Source: JAPLJC01 sp963697965
GTDB lineage: Bacteria; Desulfobacterota; Desulfobaccia; Desulfobaccales; 0-14-0-80-60-11
Direction: 5' to 3'
DNA: 64,000 nucleotides
Assembly (NCBI GenBank): GCA_963697965.1
Contig: OY969108.1
Coordinates: 3,224,001-3,288,000, forward strand
The notes beneath the pieces were generated by a model. The model saw only the letters and a list, made by a program, of their open reading frames with translations. It searched no databases and was not told the origin of the DNA. Below, in pieces: positions 25,616 to 34,192 of this stretch. Position 1 is the stretch's first letter, and every line of letters starts with the position of its first letter. The position numbers were made by a program, and so were the translations under genes.

Positions 25616-26503
25616 TCAGCAGTGCCGCATCAGATCCCTTAGATGACCAAGGGCACCGCCTTCGGTCAGCAAAACAAACAGTGTGGCAGTCATAAGATCC
25701 GCCGTTGTACCCGGATTCATGCGGTGCTGTTGGTCCCGCAAGGTGTGGTCGAGCTCCTGCAAATCCCTGCGCCCTTTGTGGGTAAAAATTCCGCCACCTT
25801 CTAAAACCCCTTGTGCCAGATCCGAGACGTGCTCGGCGACTGCCAACCCGTTCTTGCGGGCGATGAGGGAATCGGGAACATGGGCTAGAATGGTGAGAAA
25901 AGTCTGAAGGATTGCCTGCGAAACCCTGCAACCTTGTTGCCAAAGCTGGTGCAGCGTGGCGTAGCCAAGCTCAAAGGTGAACTCGAAGCCCGTGATGTAT
26001 TCTCTCGCCACGGTATCCCGATCTTGTGCCAACTTCATGGCGTCCCGCAGCGTGATGTCGATTGTTTCATCATTCACATCGCCGCGTTCCACCTGGCCCA
26101 GCCCGGCTGGACCAGCAAGACGGATGGCCTCATAGGCCATGTGGGCATCATCAACGGTCAGCGCCTCCAACACTTCCATCACTGCCGCCCGCATTCCGCC
26201 CGGATGTCCCATGCCGGCGGCCTTTGCCAGAGGAGCGAGGAGTAGCGTTATACCCAAATTGGTGTTTGTACCAACCAGACTATGGGTATCCCTTACGGCC
26301 CGTAGAATGGTCAAACCCACAGGAGCCTGAGATGCCTCTCGAAAGGCTGGCCCGATGGCTACCGCACTGACTAGGAAATTCTCAAAGCTGCAATCCTGGA
26401 AGTTATGGAGCCTTGTCACATTCCCCGGCTTATAGGCGTTCACTTCCAAAAGACTCGCTATCTGCGCAGCCCATGCGACCTCATCCGCAGATAAAGACAC
26501 CAT
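25616..26503 (-). CDS. CitG/MdcB-like triphosphoribosyl-dephospho-CoA synthase family protein
   Basis: 295 residues. EVNAYKPGNVTRLHNFQD, TNTNLGITLLLAPLAKA, MNPGTTADLMTATLFVLL and HKGRRDLQELDHTLRD are the conserved blocks of the CitG family. CitG makes the prosthetic-group precursor of citrate or malonate lyase, yet no lyase gene is near. Homologues are regularly found among bacterial H4MPT/methanofuran genes, so it may modify a pterin or furan cofactor with an ATP-derived moiety. That is inference. It starts one base after the RimK-like gene ends. Confidence 0.8.
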   Translation of the reverse strand: MVSLSADEVAWAAQIASLLEVNAYKPGNVTRLHNFQDCSFENFLVSAVAIGPAFREASQAPVGLTILRAVRDTHSLVGTNTNLGITLLLAPLAKAAGMGHPGGMRAAVMEVLEALTVDDAHMAYEAIRLAGPAGLGQVERGDVNDETIDITLRDAMKLAQDRDTVAREYITGFEFTFELGYATLHQLWQQGCRVSQAILQTFLTILAHVPDSLIARKNGLAVAEHVSDLAQGVLEGGGIFTHKGRRDLQELDHTLRDQQHRMNPGTTADLMTATLFVLLTEGGALGHLRDLMRHC

Positions 26504-26504
26504 T

Positions 26505-27371
26505 CTAAACCTTCAATAGGTGATCTATCAAAAGTTCAGCCAGATCGATCCCGGTAGCAGTCTGCAGCCCACGCCAGCCGGGGATACCGTTTACCTCGAT
26601 CAAGGCGTATCCGCCTCGCTCAACTGGTAAAATATCTACCCCGGCATAGACGGCGCCCAATAACCTTGCGGCCTCAAGGCTCATCTCCTGGAGCGTATTA
26701 TCGAGGACCAATGGCGTTGCCGCCGCCCCAGTGGCGATGTTTGTCTTCCAATCTTTCCCTCTGCGCAGCATCGCGGCAGCCACTTCCCCGCCGATCACAA
26801 AAACGCGAATATCCTCGCAATTGTGGGGGACATACTGCTGTAGATAGTAAATATAATTGCCCAGTTCGAGCGCTTTAAAAACCCGGAAGGCACTATCACT
26901 ATCGGTGACGCGGACCATGCCCCGTCCTTCGGCCCCGAAAAGCGGTTTGACCACAACGTCCCCCCCCAATTCCTGGAAGGCAGCCAGCGCATCATCAAAT
27001 CGTTCAGCAACGATGGTGCGGGGTACTGGCAATCCTGCGTCCTCCATGAGGGTCAGGGTATAGTATTTGTCAACCGATCGTTCAATGGTTAAGGGAGAGT
27101 TTACGATTCTGATGCCCACATTTTCCAGCCGATGCAAAGCATCTAGGCGATAGATGATCTGTTCCAGGGATCCGCCGGGAATGGCCCGTATCAGAAGAAT
27201 ATCGTAACTATCCAGTGGATCGCCAGAAACGGCCACTCGAGGTGTTGCCGCCAGACGAGCGGTTAAACGGGTGACAGGGAAACACGGAGCATTGATGGCA
27301 TGCCGGGCTAGTGCAGTCTGCAGGGCAGTCACGTACCAACTTCCCCGCCTTCCAAGAATGCCAATTTTCAT
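26505..27371 (-). CDS. RimK/MptN-like ATP-grasp ligase
   Basis: 288 residues. IVNSPLTIERSVDKYYTLTL, DVVVKPLFGAEGRGMVRV (glycine-rich ATP loop) and LIEVNGIPGWRGLQ (catalytic EVN) match RimK-type ATP-grasp enzymes. MptN of this family adds alpha-glutamate to tetrahydromethanopterin to give the sarcinapterin form. Here it could add glutamate to H4MPT or to methanofuran. Its ATG overlaps the mch stop by 4 bases and it precedes the CitG-like gene, so it belongs to the same operon. Confidence 0.83.
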   Translation of the reverse strand: MKIGILGRRGSWYVTALQTALARHAINAPCFPVTRLTARLAATPRVAVSGDPLDSYDILLIRAIPGGSLEQIIYRLDALHRLENVGIRIVNSPLTIERSVDKYYTLTLMEDAGLPVPRTIVAERFDDALAAFQELGGDVVVKPLFGAEGRGMVRVTDSDSAFRVFKALELGNYIYYLQQYVPHNCEDIRVFVIGGEVAAAMLRRGKDWKTNIATGAAATPLVLDNTLQEMSLEAARLLGAVYAGVDILPVERGGYALIEVNGIPGWRGLQTATGIDLAELLIDHLLKV

Positions 27372-28333
27372 TCCGCCAACATCTGCTTAATTATATCCAG
27401 ATTAACCCGGCCGGCGTGATAAGAACGACCACTGGCCACATTGTTGAGGAAGACTTCCGCCGGACTGAAAAGGGATGGATCTATTTTATAGAAATCTCCA
27501 TGATAGCGTTGAAAAAGTTCGTAAAAAGCGGTGCCATAATCCTTTGATGCCGAAGAGGGAAGTTTATCGATGTGCTCTTCAATCTGCGCATCATCTGCAC
27601 GCACAGTATACCAGGCCCTCCCACCATAGAGAACCGCGTCGTTGGTGCGTCCTATGGCGCGCAAGTCCTCCGCGGCAACAGGCGCCAGCGGGCAGGTGCC
27701 GAATCCTGAAAGCACTGTATTAAGGTCAAAGCCGACCACCAGCATTTTGTGCAAGCCCGTCTCCACCACTCTTGCCGCTATTTGTACCGATCCCACCAGA
27801 CTTGCGGTGGGCGCGACCAGCAGGTAGAGCCGCTCAGTGGAAACCCGGCATTTGCTAGCCACCCACTCGGCCACCTGTGCCGATGGAAGTTTGCGGCTCT
27901 CCAGTGCCAATACCGCAACCTCGGCCGGGTCTCGATAAGCCAAACTCTGAAATAGGGGCTCTCCCCGGTATAAGGCCCGCGCCGGGCCGGAACCCATGGC
28001 CATGAAATTTTTGTGCGAAGACGGGTCTTCAACTTTTACCGCCCATCCCGCGTATTGAGCCGCCATGCATGCCAGCGCCGGTTGATTCACCGTCACGTCC
28101 ACGCCGGGAAGAGAAAACTCGCCAAAATTGAGCTCACAAAAATGTACCTTCCCCATTCCGCCCAGACAAGCCTCAGCGAAAAGCCGCCCAGCTTCCAGTG
28201 ATCCGGGAATATGCACTCCGGCGTCGACCACTGTTGTCCCGTTGTCGAGCCGCTTCACGGCCAATTGCAGCGCCTCGGCATCGGCGATCATGGTCTGCAC
28301 GATCGCCAGGGCTCGATCATTCAGGCTTAACAT
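27368..28333 (-). CDS. mch: methenyltetrahydromethanopterin cyclohydrolase Mch
   Basis: 321 residues from ATG at 28333, with GGGGAG 10 bases upstream, inside the fwdC tail. DNGTTVVDAGVHIPGSLEAG, NQPALACMAAQYAGWAVKVE, FMAMGSGPARAL, APTASLVGSVQIAARVVE and AIGRTNDAVLYGG are Mch blocks. It hydrolyses methenyl-H4MPT to formyl-H4MPT reversibly, connecting MtdB and Ftr. The C-terminal part is normal. Both neighbours overlap it by a few bases, so translation is coupled. Confidence 0.95.
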   Translation of the reverse strand: MLSLNDRALAIVQTMIADAEALQLAVKRLDNGTTVVDAGVHIPGSLEAGRLFAEACLGGMGKVHFCELNFGEFSLPGVDVTVNQPALACMAAQYAGWAVKVEDPSSHKNFMAMGSGPARALYRGEPLFQSLAYRDPAEVAVLALESRKLPSAQVAEWVASKCRVSTERLYLLVAPTASLVGSVQIAARVVETGLHKMLVVGFDLNTVLSGFGTCPLAPVAAEDLRAIGRTNDAVLYGGRAWYTVRADDAQIEEHIDKLPSSASKDYGTAFYELFQRYHGDFYKIDPSLFSPAEVFLNNVASGRSYHAGRVNLDIIKQMLAE

Positions 28334-29186
28334 AAACGAGAATCTCCCCCTTACCGACCGACGTAATGTCGCCACTGTAGCGGCGAAAATTCCCCTCGGC
28401 TAGTTCGATAGAGACTGGCAACCCCCATTCACCCAGGCGTTGCAGATAAAACCGCAGAAATACTGGACGCAGGGTGCATTCATAGCGGTAGGTTGGCAGA
28501 ATTTCCAGGGAGCCCCCGAAAACCACGATGGAACCGCGTTTGTTTCCGGCACCGGCGCGCGCGCCCAATTGTCCGAAAACGATGATCGAACCGGCGATCA
28601 TATTTGCCCCGGCAAAAGCACCTACACTACCCTGAACAACAATCAAAACGCGGCGAGCCCTTGCTCCGACCGCGCGACCGGCATTTCCCGCGACGATTAT
28701 CGCCCCTCGATTGACGCCGCTTTTCTCCCCCGGGTAAGCCGCCCCCAAATGGTGCCCTGCATTTCCCTTGATCCAGATACGCCCCCCCTGCATTTGTGCG
28801 CCCACCCAGTCTGAAGCATTGCCTTGAATAATGATCTCACCGCCTTGCATATGAGCGCCCAGATGCAGCCCGACGTCACCACGTACCAGGATGCGCCCCC
28901 GACTCATTCGCAACCCAATCTTCTTGACATGCCGCAAGTCACCCTCGACCATAATTCGGTCTGAATGTTCGCCTTCCACATGGAACAGGTCTCCAAGCGT
29001 TACCTTACGGCGGCCGTAGAAGGCGTTCAGAGCCTTAATCTCAGCTAGATTTCGGTCAACAAAAAGGTCTGGACAAATGCTGTCGGCTTCAATAGGAATG
29101 GTGCCCGATTCTTTCAAGCGCAAGGTGACGCTATCCTCTTCGCCCGCAAAATCCCTCATGAGTCCGGCACATGATACGCAACCCAA
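28317..29186 (-). CDS. fwdC: formylmethanofuran dehydrogenase subunit C (FwdC/FhcC)
   Basis: 289 residues from TTG at 29186, with GGGAG seven bases upstream; ATG at 29159 is an alternative. The body is a right-handed beta-helix of Gly-rich repeats like glutamate synthase domain 3: ILVRGDVGLHLGAHMQGGEI, IIIQGNASDWVGAQMQGG, IIVAGNAGRAVGARAR. FwdC is a structural scaffold subunit and occurs both in Mo/W dehydrogenases and in the Fhc hydrolase, so it does not discriminate. Two near-N-terminal cysteines (CVSC) are present if the TTG start is used. Confidence 0.92.
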   Translation of the reverse strand: MGCVSCAGLMRDFAGEEDSVTLRLKESGTIPIEADSICPDLFVDRNLAEIKALNAFYGRRKVTLGDLFHVEGEHSDRIMVEGDLRHVKKIGLRMSRGRILVRGDVGLHLGAHMQGGEIIIQGNASDWVGAQMQGGRIWIKGNAGHHLGAAYPGEKSGVNRGAIIVAGNAGRAVGARARRVLIVVQGSVGAFAGANMIAGSIIVFGQLGARAGAGNKRGSIVVFGGSLEILPTYRYECTLRPVFLRFYLQRLGEWGLPVSIELAEGNFRRYSGDITSVGKGEILVYVKPE

Positions 29187-29277
29187 AGGTTTGCTCCCTC
29201 TTCACTTTCAATTTTCTCGAAAATTCAAACGATTCTGCGGCGCAGCTTCCTTGGGATATTCGATTTATTTCCCATTA

Positions 29278-30177
29278 CTATTGACCTTGGCTCGGGCCCA
29301 GTATATCGTGCAGGTAAAAATGGTAGCGGCCAAGCTTGCCGCCGTAGTTTCCAGCAGTAATGCGCACCACTCCAGTGTGGCAGGCAGCCAGCACACCTAC
29401 CCGCGTCGCCTCGCGCACAGCTTCTTCATTCAGACCATCAATTACGATTTCCATGACGGAATTGACTCCATCGGGCAATGCTGAATCCACCTGGCGGCGG
29501 ATGGTAGGACAATAAGCGGTATTGGTTGAGACGCCCAGTCCCTTATATCTGGAACCGATTTTACTGCCGGAGCGCACGATCCCCCCGGGAAAAGGCATAA
29601 TAATCCCCGCCACCGCGCGCATGGCGTTTACTGCCGCCTCAGCTGCAGCCAATGAGGCCCGTTGACTCTCGGCAAGAATGAGAAAGTTACCGCCACCTAC
29701 GGCCTTCTGCATGCCAAAACTTTCCTCAATGACAAACTCGCCGTCCATTACGGGAATTCGCCATAACCGTCGTCCTTCCAGCAGCTTACTGCTCTGATAC
29801 CCGTCCCCGAAAAAGCGCAGCTTGCCCCCCACCTTCACCTTCATATCATTTTGCAAGCCATTGTAGCAAGCAGACGTAGGAGAAGTCATGATGCACTGGC
29901 CGATCCGTTTCAGAAGAACCTTTTCCATGTCCTTGTCGGACATGGTGAAGAAAAGGACGAGCACTCCTGGACGACCATCAGGCGACTGTTCCCGAGGCAA
30001 GACACCGCCAATGCCAGCCTCGCAACCGCAGGCAATAATGGATGTGGAAAAACCTGTGGCTACCTGTGCTGCGGTCATGGCCCATGTTTCGTTTACAGCT
30101 GTGATGATCAACTGGCTGGCCCACATCTCGAAAGCTTCAGCAAAGGTGTCCTCAATCACTACATTGTTGATGTGCAC
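29278..30177 (-). CDS. ftr: formylmethanofuran--tetrahydromethanopterin N-formyltransferase Ftr (FhcD)
   Basis: 299 residues from GTG at 30177, with GAGGGAG upstream. MHINNVVIEDTFAEAFEMW is the family start, followed by ACGCEAGIGG, GFGMQKAV-type and FPGGIVRSGSKIGSRYKG blocks and ACHTGVVRITAGNYGGKLG at the C-terminus. It transfers the formyl group between H4MPT N5 and methanofuran and is cytoplasmic. It lies 23 bases after the DUF1464 gene and 91 bases before fwdC in one transcription direction. Confidence 0.95.
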   Translation of the reverse strand: MHINNVVIEDTFAEAFEMWASQLIITAVNETWAMTAAQVATGFSTSIIACGCEAGIGGVLPREQSPDGRPGVLVLFFTMSDKDMEKVLLKRIGQCIMTSPTSACYNGLQNDMKVKVGGKLRFFGDGYQSSKLLEGRRLWRIPVMDGEFVIEESFGMQKAVGGGNFLILAESQRASLAAAEAAVNAMRAVAGIIMPFPGGIVRSGSKIGSRYKGLGVSTNTAYCPTIRRQVDSALPDGVNSVMEIVIDGLNEEAVREATRVGVLAACHTGVVRITAGNYGGKLGRYHFYLHDILGPSQGQ

Positions 30178-30200
30178 GTGACTTACGCTCCCTCACCAGA

Positions 30201-31337
30201 TCAAAAGTTCGGGTTCGACTCTAACCCTAAATACTTTCGCTTCAGCGTGTCGGCTTTATCAATATAAAGATAATCGAGGCAAGTGCCTTTGGCCTCACGT
30301 ATGCCCATGATTTCTATTAAACTTTCATGCATGCCGCCGGCCATTCCCTCAGCGATCAAGGCGGCTCCCTGGGCAGCTTCCTTTGCCACCCGGGCGAATC
30401 CCGTTACCACGTTCACGGGAGCGAAAGACGCCAGACGATCGGTCACTTGTCGGCTTATTTCCTTGCTGCGGCAAAGTCGGCCAGAAATAAGGATCTCACG
30501 GGGCGATGTTAGAACAGACATCTCAGCGGCCACACTCTTTACCAGGCTCTCCAGAAAGGCCTCCCAGGCAAGACTACACTGGGCATCGGTCGAGGTGCGA
30601 GCCAGAACTTCTTCCGGCTCCAACCCCTGATTCCCGGCAACGGATGCCAGGCCGCCGGAACAAAGCAGTTCTTTATGAAAGTTGCCTAGTAGATAGGCCA
30701 ATTCACCGTCCATGGCACCCATAGCCAGATAACCCATGGGGCCCGAGGTGCCGCCCAGGCCGTCTATTACCTTGCCCTGGTCTACGGCAATAACCGATGT
30801 AAACGCTCCACCCAGTTCGATATAGATGAATGAAGTTGCCTCGTAAGCAATCTTCAATCGATGGGACTGGTCGCGTATGCCCAGTGCCACCGCGCAAAGT
30901 TTGTCTGCCGTGCCCATGTCAATCCTATTGACCTTGCGTCGGTCTGGCACGGAGGGAAGATGGATCACCGCGGGTACAAAGTAGATTGGCAACTGCGTCT
31001 CCTTCAGCAGGTTGAGCATGGCGCGCATACCCCCAATTAGGGAGGTTCGCCCGCGATCTTGCTCGCTGCTGAGAAGCAGGAGATTCATTTCCCTTGAACC
31101 CAGATCCTGTGCACTGACCCAGGGCAGCCCATAGCCCGATGGACCCACGACCATATCCAGCGGGGCGACAGATTGCAGCAAATCGACCAGCACCCGGGGG
31201 TTGGTACTGACCTCCGCGGTGGGAATGGAATTATCCAAAAACAAGCGATCCCCTTCTATGCCACAGACGTCAAAGCTCTTCGTCCCGGGATCGATACCAA
31301 CGGCACGGCACCTACCAGTTTCTAAACTGCGTCCCAT
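30201..31337 (-). CDS. DUF1464-like ASKHA-fold protein linked to H4MPT genes
   Basis: 378 residues from ATG at 31337, overlapping the DHPS-like gene end by 16 bases. AVGIDPGTKSFDVCGIEGD, then IYIELGGAFTSVIAVDQGKV, GGTSGPMGYL and EILISGRLCRS are nucleotide-binding turns of an acetate/sugar-kinase-like fold. The pattern matches DUF1464, once called predicted butyrate kinase, seen in archaea and bacterial C1 clusters. The substrate is unknown, so a phosphotransfer step in cofactor synthesis is inference. Confidence 0.72.
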   Translation of the reverse strand: MGRSLETGRCRAVGIDPGTKSFDVCGIEGDRLFLDNSIPTAEVSTNPRVLVDLLQSVAPLDMVVGPSGYGLPWVSAQDLGSREMNLLLLSSEQDRGRTSLIGGMRAMLNLLKETQLPIYFVPAVIHLPSVPDRRKVNRIDMGTADKLCAVALGIRDQSHRLKIAYEATSFIYIELGGAFTSVIAVDQGKVIDGLGGTSGPMGYLAMGAMDGELAYLLGNFHKELLCSGGLASVAGNQGLEPEEVLARTSTDAQCSLAWEAFLESLVKSVAAEMSVLTSPREILISGRLCRSKEISRQVTDRLASFAPVNVVTGFARVAKEAAQGAALIAEGMAGGMHESLIEIMGIREAKGTCLDYLYIDKADTLKRKYLGLESNPNF

Positions 31338-32656
31338 TTTTCGCTCAGGTAACCCCAACGTAGACTGGATTCCTGCGTGTATTTTTTGCCCAATTGCACA
31401 GCCAGACAAGCTCTCTCCAATTCCCGGCCCAGGTAAAAAGCATGGGAGGGGTCATCGATCTCTAATTGAGCAAAGATTTCGTTGGGTTTGATGTCGCGAA
31501 TGAACATGTCCCGGTTGAATACGTAAATCCACTGCTTATCGGTGAAAATGCGGAAATTTCTATCACGCAATCGCTTCTGCATATGGCGCAATTCCGCCTC
31601 GTCATAAGATTGGTGCGGAGGGTCCTTGATCGTTATCAGACTGTCGTCTAGGTTTTTCGGCAGTATGCGGTTTCGATTCGAATAATACATCAGTTTGCGT
31701 GCCAGGTCTAATTCGCGAACCGCCCCGTAAGCCCAACTTATCACCTCGGTGGTGAGGACGTATTCGATGCCAAGCTCGGTGATTACACCAGCCATCAGGG
31801 CATTGATGCCGACACTGTCCGCATCAGTCAGCTCGGTAAGATTACCCAAACCCATCAGCATCTCGGCATCGGGATGACGCCGCCGAGTTTCGTAAAAACG
31901 GTACAAACTTTCAGTAAAGCCGAAATTAATAGGGTCCAAGATTGGATCCATGATATAGGGCACGTCCCACTTCTGCAATTGCGCCGCGTTGCGCTCCAAC
32001 GATTCCAGCCCTTTTCCAAAATCGGGAATGACCACCACTTTGCAATGCAAGCTGCGGGCCAGCGCCAGGTTTGTTGAGTTAATGCTCAACAGAAGGTCTA
32101 TTCCAGCCTTGTCGGCAGCCAGAATGGTATCCGTGTCAAAGTTGTCAAGGCTAACCATAAAACCGCGCTCCTTGAGCGCGGCCACGACTTTTCCCACGCC
32201 TTGGAATCCTCCCTCGCTGGGATAACCCAGGTCGATAATGTCAGCACCGTTGGTCCGGTAATATTCCGCCGCGGCGATGATGTCCTCCAAAGACATGCGA
32301 TAAGCGTCCACGATTTCAGCCAGGATCTTCACGCGATACTCGCCATAACCATCCAGGGTCCGCTCGCGGCCAAAGAAAGGGGGCAGGTCCTTCAAGTCCT
32401 TGGGACCACGGGTAACCGCAACACCTATGCGTTCCTGGATAAGAGACAAATCTCCCTGACAGAGACCAGGAATCATAACCTGGTTGCATCCATGGGCATT
32501 GTGCAGGTGCCGGCTAATCCACCGGGTGGTCATCAAGGCGGCCACGGAAATATCGAGAACCGCTACCTCATATTCAAAGTCAGGCTCCATTTTCTGTAGC
32601 GTCTGAATGAGAGAGTCCGCGGCCAATTTGCCGGTCACAAATAGGTAGTCAGGCAT
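31322..32656 (-). CDS. dihydropteroate synthase-like protein for H4MPT synthesis
   Basis: 444 residues. A distinctive N-terminal domain (YLFVTGKLAADSLIQTLQ, then VAVLDISVAALMTTRWI) precedes a DHPS-like TIM barrel: VKILAEIVDAY, GADIIDLGYPSEGG (pterin-site Asp), VSLDNFDTDTI, YIMDPILDPINFGF and LMGLGNLTELTDADS. It is longer than folate DHPS (about 280) and matches the DHPS-like proteins of methanogens and methylotrophs that join the pterin diphosphate to beta-ribofuranosylaminobenzene phosphate. The N-terminal domain has no known function. Confidence 0.83.
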   Translation of the reverse strand: MPDYLFVTGKLAADSLIQTLQKMEPDFEYEVAVLDISVAALMTTRWISRHLHNAHGCNQVMIPGLCQGDLSLIQERIGVAVTRGPKDLKDLPPFFGRERTLDGYGEYRVKILAEIVDAYRMSLEDIIAAAEYYRTNGADIIDLGYPSEGGFQGVGKVVAALKERGFMVSLDNFDTDTILAADKAGIDLLLSINSTNLALARSLHCKVVVIPDFGKGLESLERNAAQLQKWDVPYIMDPILDPINFGFTESLYRFYETRRRHPDAEMLMGLGNLTELTDADSVGINALMAGVITELGIEYVLTTEVISWAYGAVRELDLARKLMYYSNRNRILPKNLDDSLITIKDPPHQSYDEAELRHMQKRLRDRNFRIFTDKQWIYVFNRDMFIRDIKPNEIFAQLEIDDPSHAFYLGRELERACLAVQLGKKYTQESSLRWGYLSEKWDAV

Positions 32657-32737
32657 TTCCAGACACCAACCATTTTTTGTTTTGAGGCCCTTCTGGTTTC
32701 CGCCAATGTGGCCGTTTGGTCCCTCCGAGTCCCTGAT

Positions 32738-34192
32738 TCACCCCTTCAGCCACTCCTCCAAACCTGTTTGCCGGGACACGCGCTCGCCATCTATGATTTC
32801 CCGGCGAATCTCTCCCAGAGTGCCAAATCGCTCGGCGAAGGCATTGTGTTTATGGACGCCTTCGAAGTTCTCCTGCTTGGCCAGGACGAAAGAATCATCG
32901 GGCAGGTCAGAATAGATCTCAACCACATTGCGCAGCATCTCTCGTACTACGTCTTCCACAAACCTGGGATTGCGATGAGCCTTGTTGACGATAAAAAACT
33001 CATCCGCGCGTTTGAGAAGTTCGTAGGTCTCCGAACTCATGGACGCCTCAACAATGTGAATCAGATTCTCGGCCCTCATCCGCATCTCCGATCCGATAAG
33101 CAAAGTGCCTCTACCACGCTGGTTGTGAGATGCCATGGGAAGGATATTGGTAATGGTTTCTACCTCTGCGGGGGAGAACCCTTCTGCCAGCAGCAAATCC
33201 TTTGAGTAGTTGCGAATCATGTCCTGCGCGCAGGGGCAGACGGTCATCCCTTCAACCTCAACCCCAACCAGGCAACGGGTGCGTTCCTGAGTGCTCGAGG
33301 CGATGCCGATCAGGGTATAGACCTCTTCTACCGGCTTGGCTGAGATGGGGGTGACCTTCATCATTGGGGCGAGCATCCGGATATGTACCCCCGAGCGGAC
33401 GGCCGAATGCGTGAGCATAACTTGCTGGGCCAGCCGTTCGGCAAGAGATTCAATGTCAGGCGATGATTCCAGCAAGACTTCAGCTGCTAATGACTCCAAG
33501 ACATCACTGAAACGCGACATATGAACACCGGCCTGTTCGGGTTTCAAGTCCACGAAAAGGTCCAACTCGGCATAAAACGAGATCGCTCGGCCGGCATTGG
33601 CGATCTGAATAGTTCGGCGCAGATTGGTGACTCCAGCTCGGCTCAAACTGACTGGGACAGTTGGTGTACCCTCCTGAACGTCGTTTTCCAGTCGCAGCTT
33701 GAGGCTCCGTTCAACCTTTTTGACGCCTTCCTGATCGACCCTATGCAAAAGTTCTTGTATGGTCATTTTCAGCAACGGGTGCACCAGATCAGGGGCAATC
33801 TCAGCCAACGGGACAAGAACAAAAGCGCGTTCATGTAGAAGGGGATGAGGGATGTGCAAGACTTCATCGCTGACGACCAAGTCATTGAAAAGAAGAATGT
33901 CCAGGTCAATTGGGTAGGGGGCTTTTTGCAAAGGGTCGCGCCGCCCCATCTTTTTTTTAACCCAATTCAGAAAATGAAGCATGTCTATTGGGGAAAGCTC
34001 CGTTTCCAAATAACAGACAGCGTTCAGAAACTTGGGCTGATCGGAAACGCCGACCGGCTTGGTTTCGTAGAAAGATGACACTTTTTTGATTGTTGCTCTA
34101 GTCTGGATGTACTGGAGCGCCTGAAGGATATTGCCTTGACGGCTTCCCAAGTTACTGCCTAAGCTCAGATAAACTCTGTTCAAACTCGACAT
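32738..34192 (-). CDS. bifunctional FolK-MptA: HPPK fused to type IV GTP cyclohydrolase
   Basis: 484 residues. Residues 1-160 are HPPK (FolK): YLSLGSNLGSRQGNILQAL, SSFYETKPVG, PYPIDLDILLFND and IPHPLLHERAFVLVPLAEI. Residues 170-475 are a GTP cyclohydrolase IV/FolE2-type domain: PVSLSRAGVTNLRR, LTHSAVRSGVHIRML, then GMTVCPCAQDMIRNYS with the catalytic Cys as CPCA in the archaeal form, and NQRGRGTLLIG. It would both open GTP to dihydroneopterin cyclic phosphate and pyrophosphorylate hydroxymethyl-dihydropterin. It overlaps fwdA by 41 bases. TTG at 34183 has better ribosome-site spacing than ATG 34192. Confidence 0.88.
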   Translation of the reverse strand: MSSLNRVYLSLGSNLGSRQGNILQALQYIQTRATIKKVSSFYETKPVGVSDQPKFLNAVCYLETELSPIDMLHFLNWVKKKMGRRDPLQKAPYPIDLDILLFNDLVVSDEVLHIPHPLLHERAFVLVPLAEIAPDLVHPLLKMTIQELLHRVDQEGVKKVERSLKLRLENDVQEGTPTVPVSLSRAGVTNLRRTIQIANAGRAISFYAELDLFVDLKPEQAGVHMSRFSDVLESLAAEVLLESSPDIESLAERLAQQVMLTHSAVRSGVHIRMLAPMMKVTPISAKPVEEVYTLIGIASSTQERTRCLVGVEVEGMTVCPCAQDMIRNYSKDLLLAEGFSPAEVETITNILPMASHNQRGRGTLLIGSEMRMRAENLIHIVEASMSSETYELLKRADEFFIVNKAHRNPRFVEDVVREMLRNVVEIYSDLPDDSFVLAKQENFEGVHKHNAFAERFGTLGEIRREIIDGERVSRQTGLEEWLKG

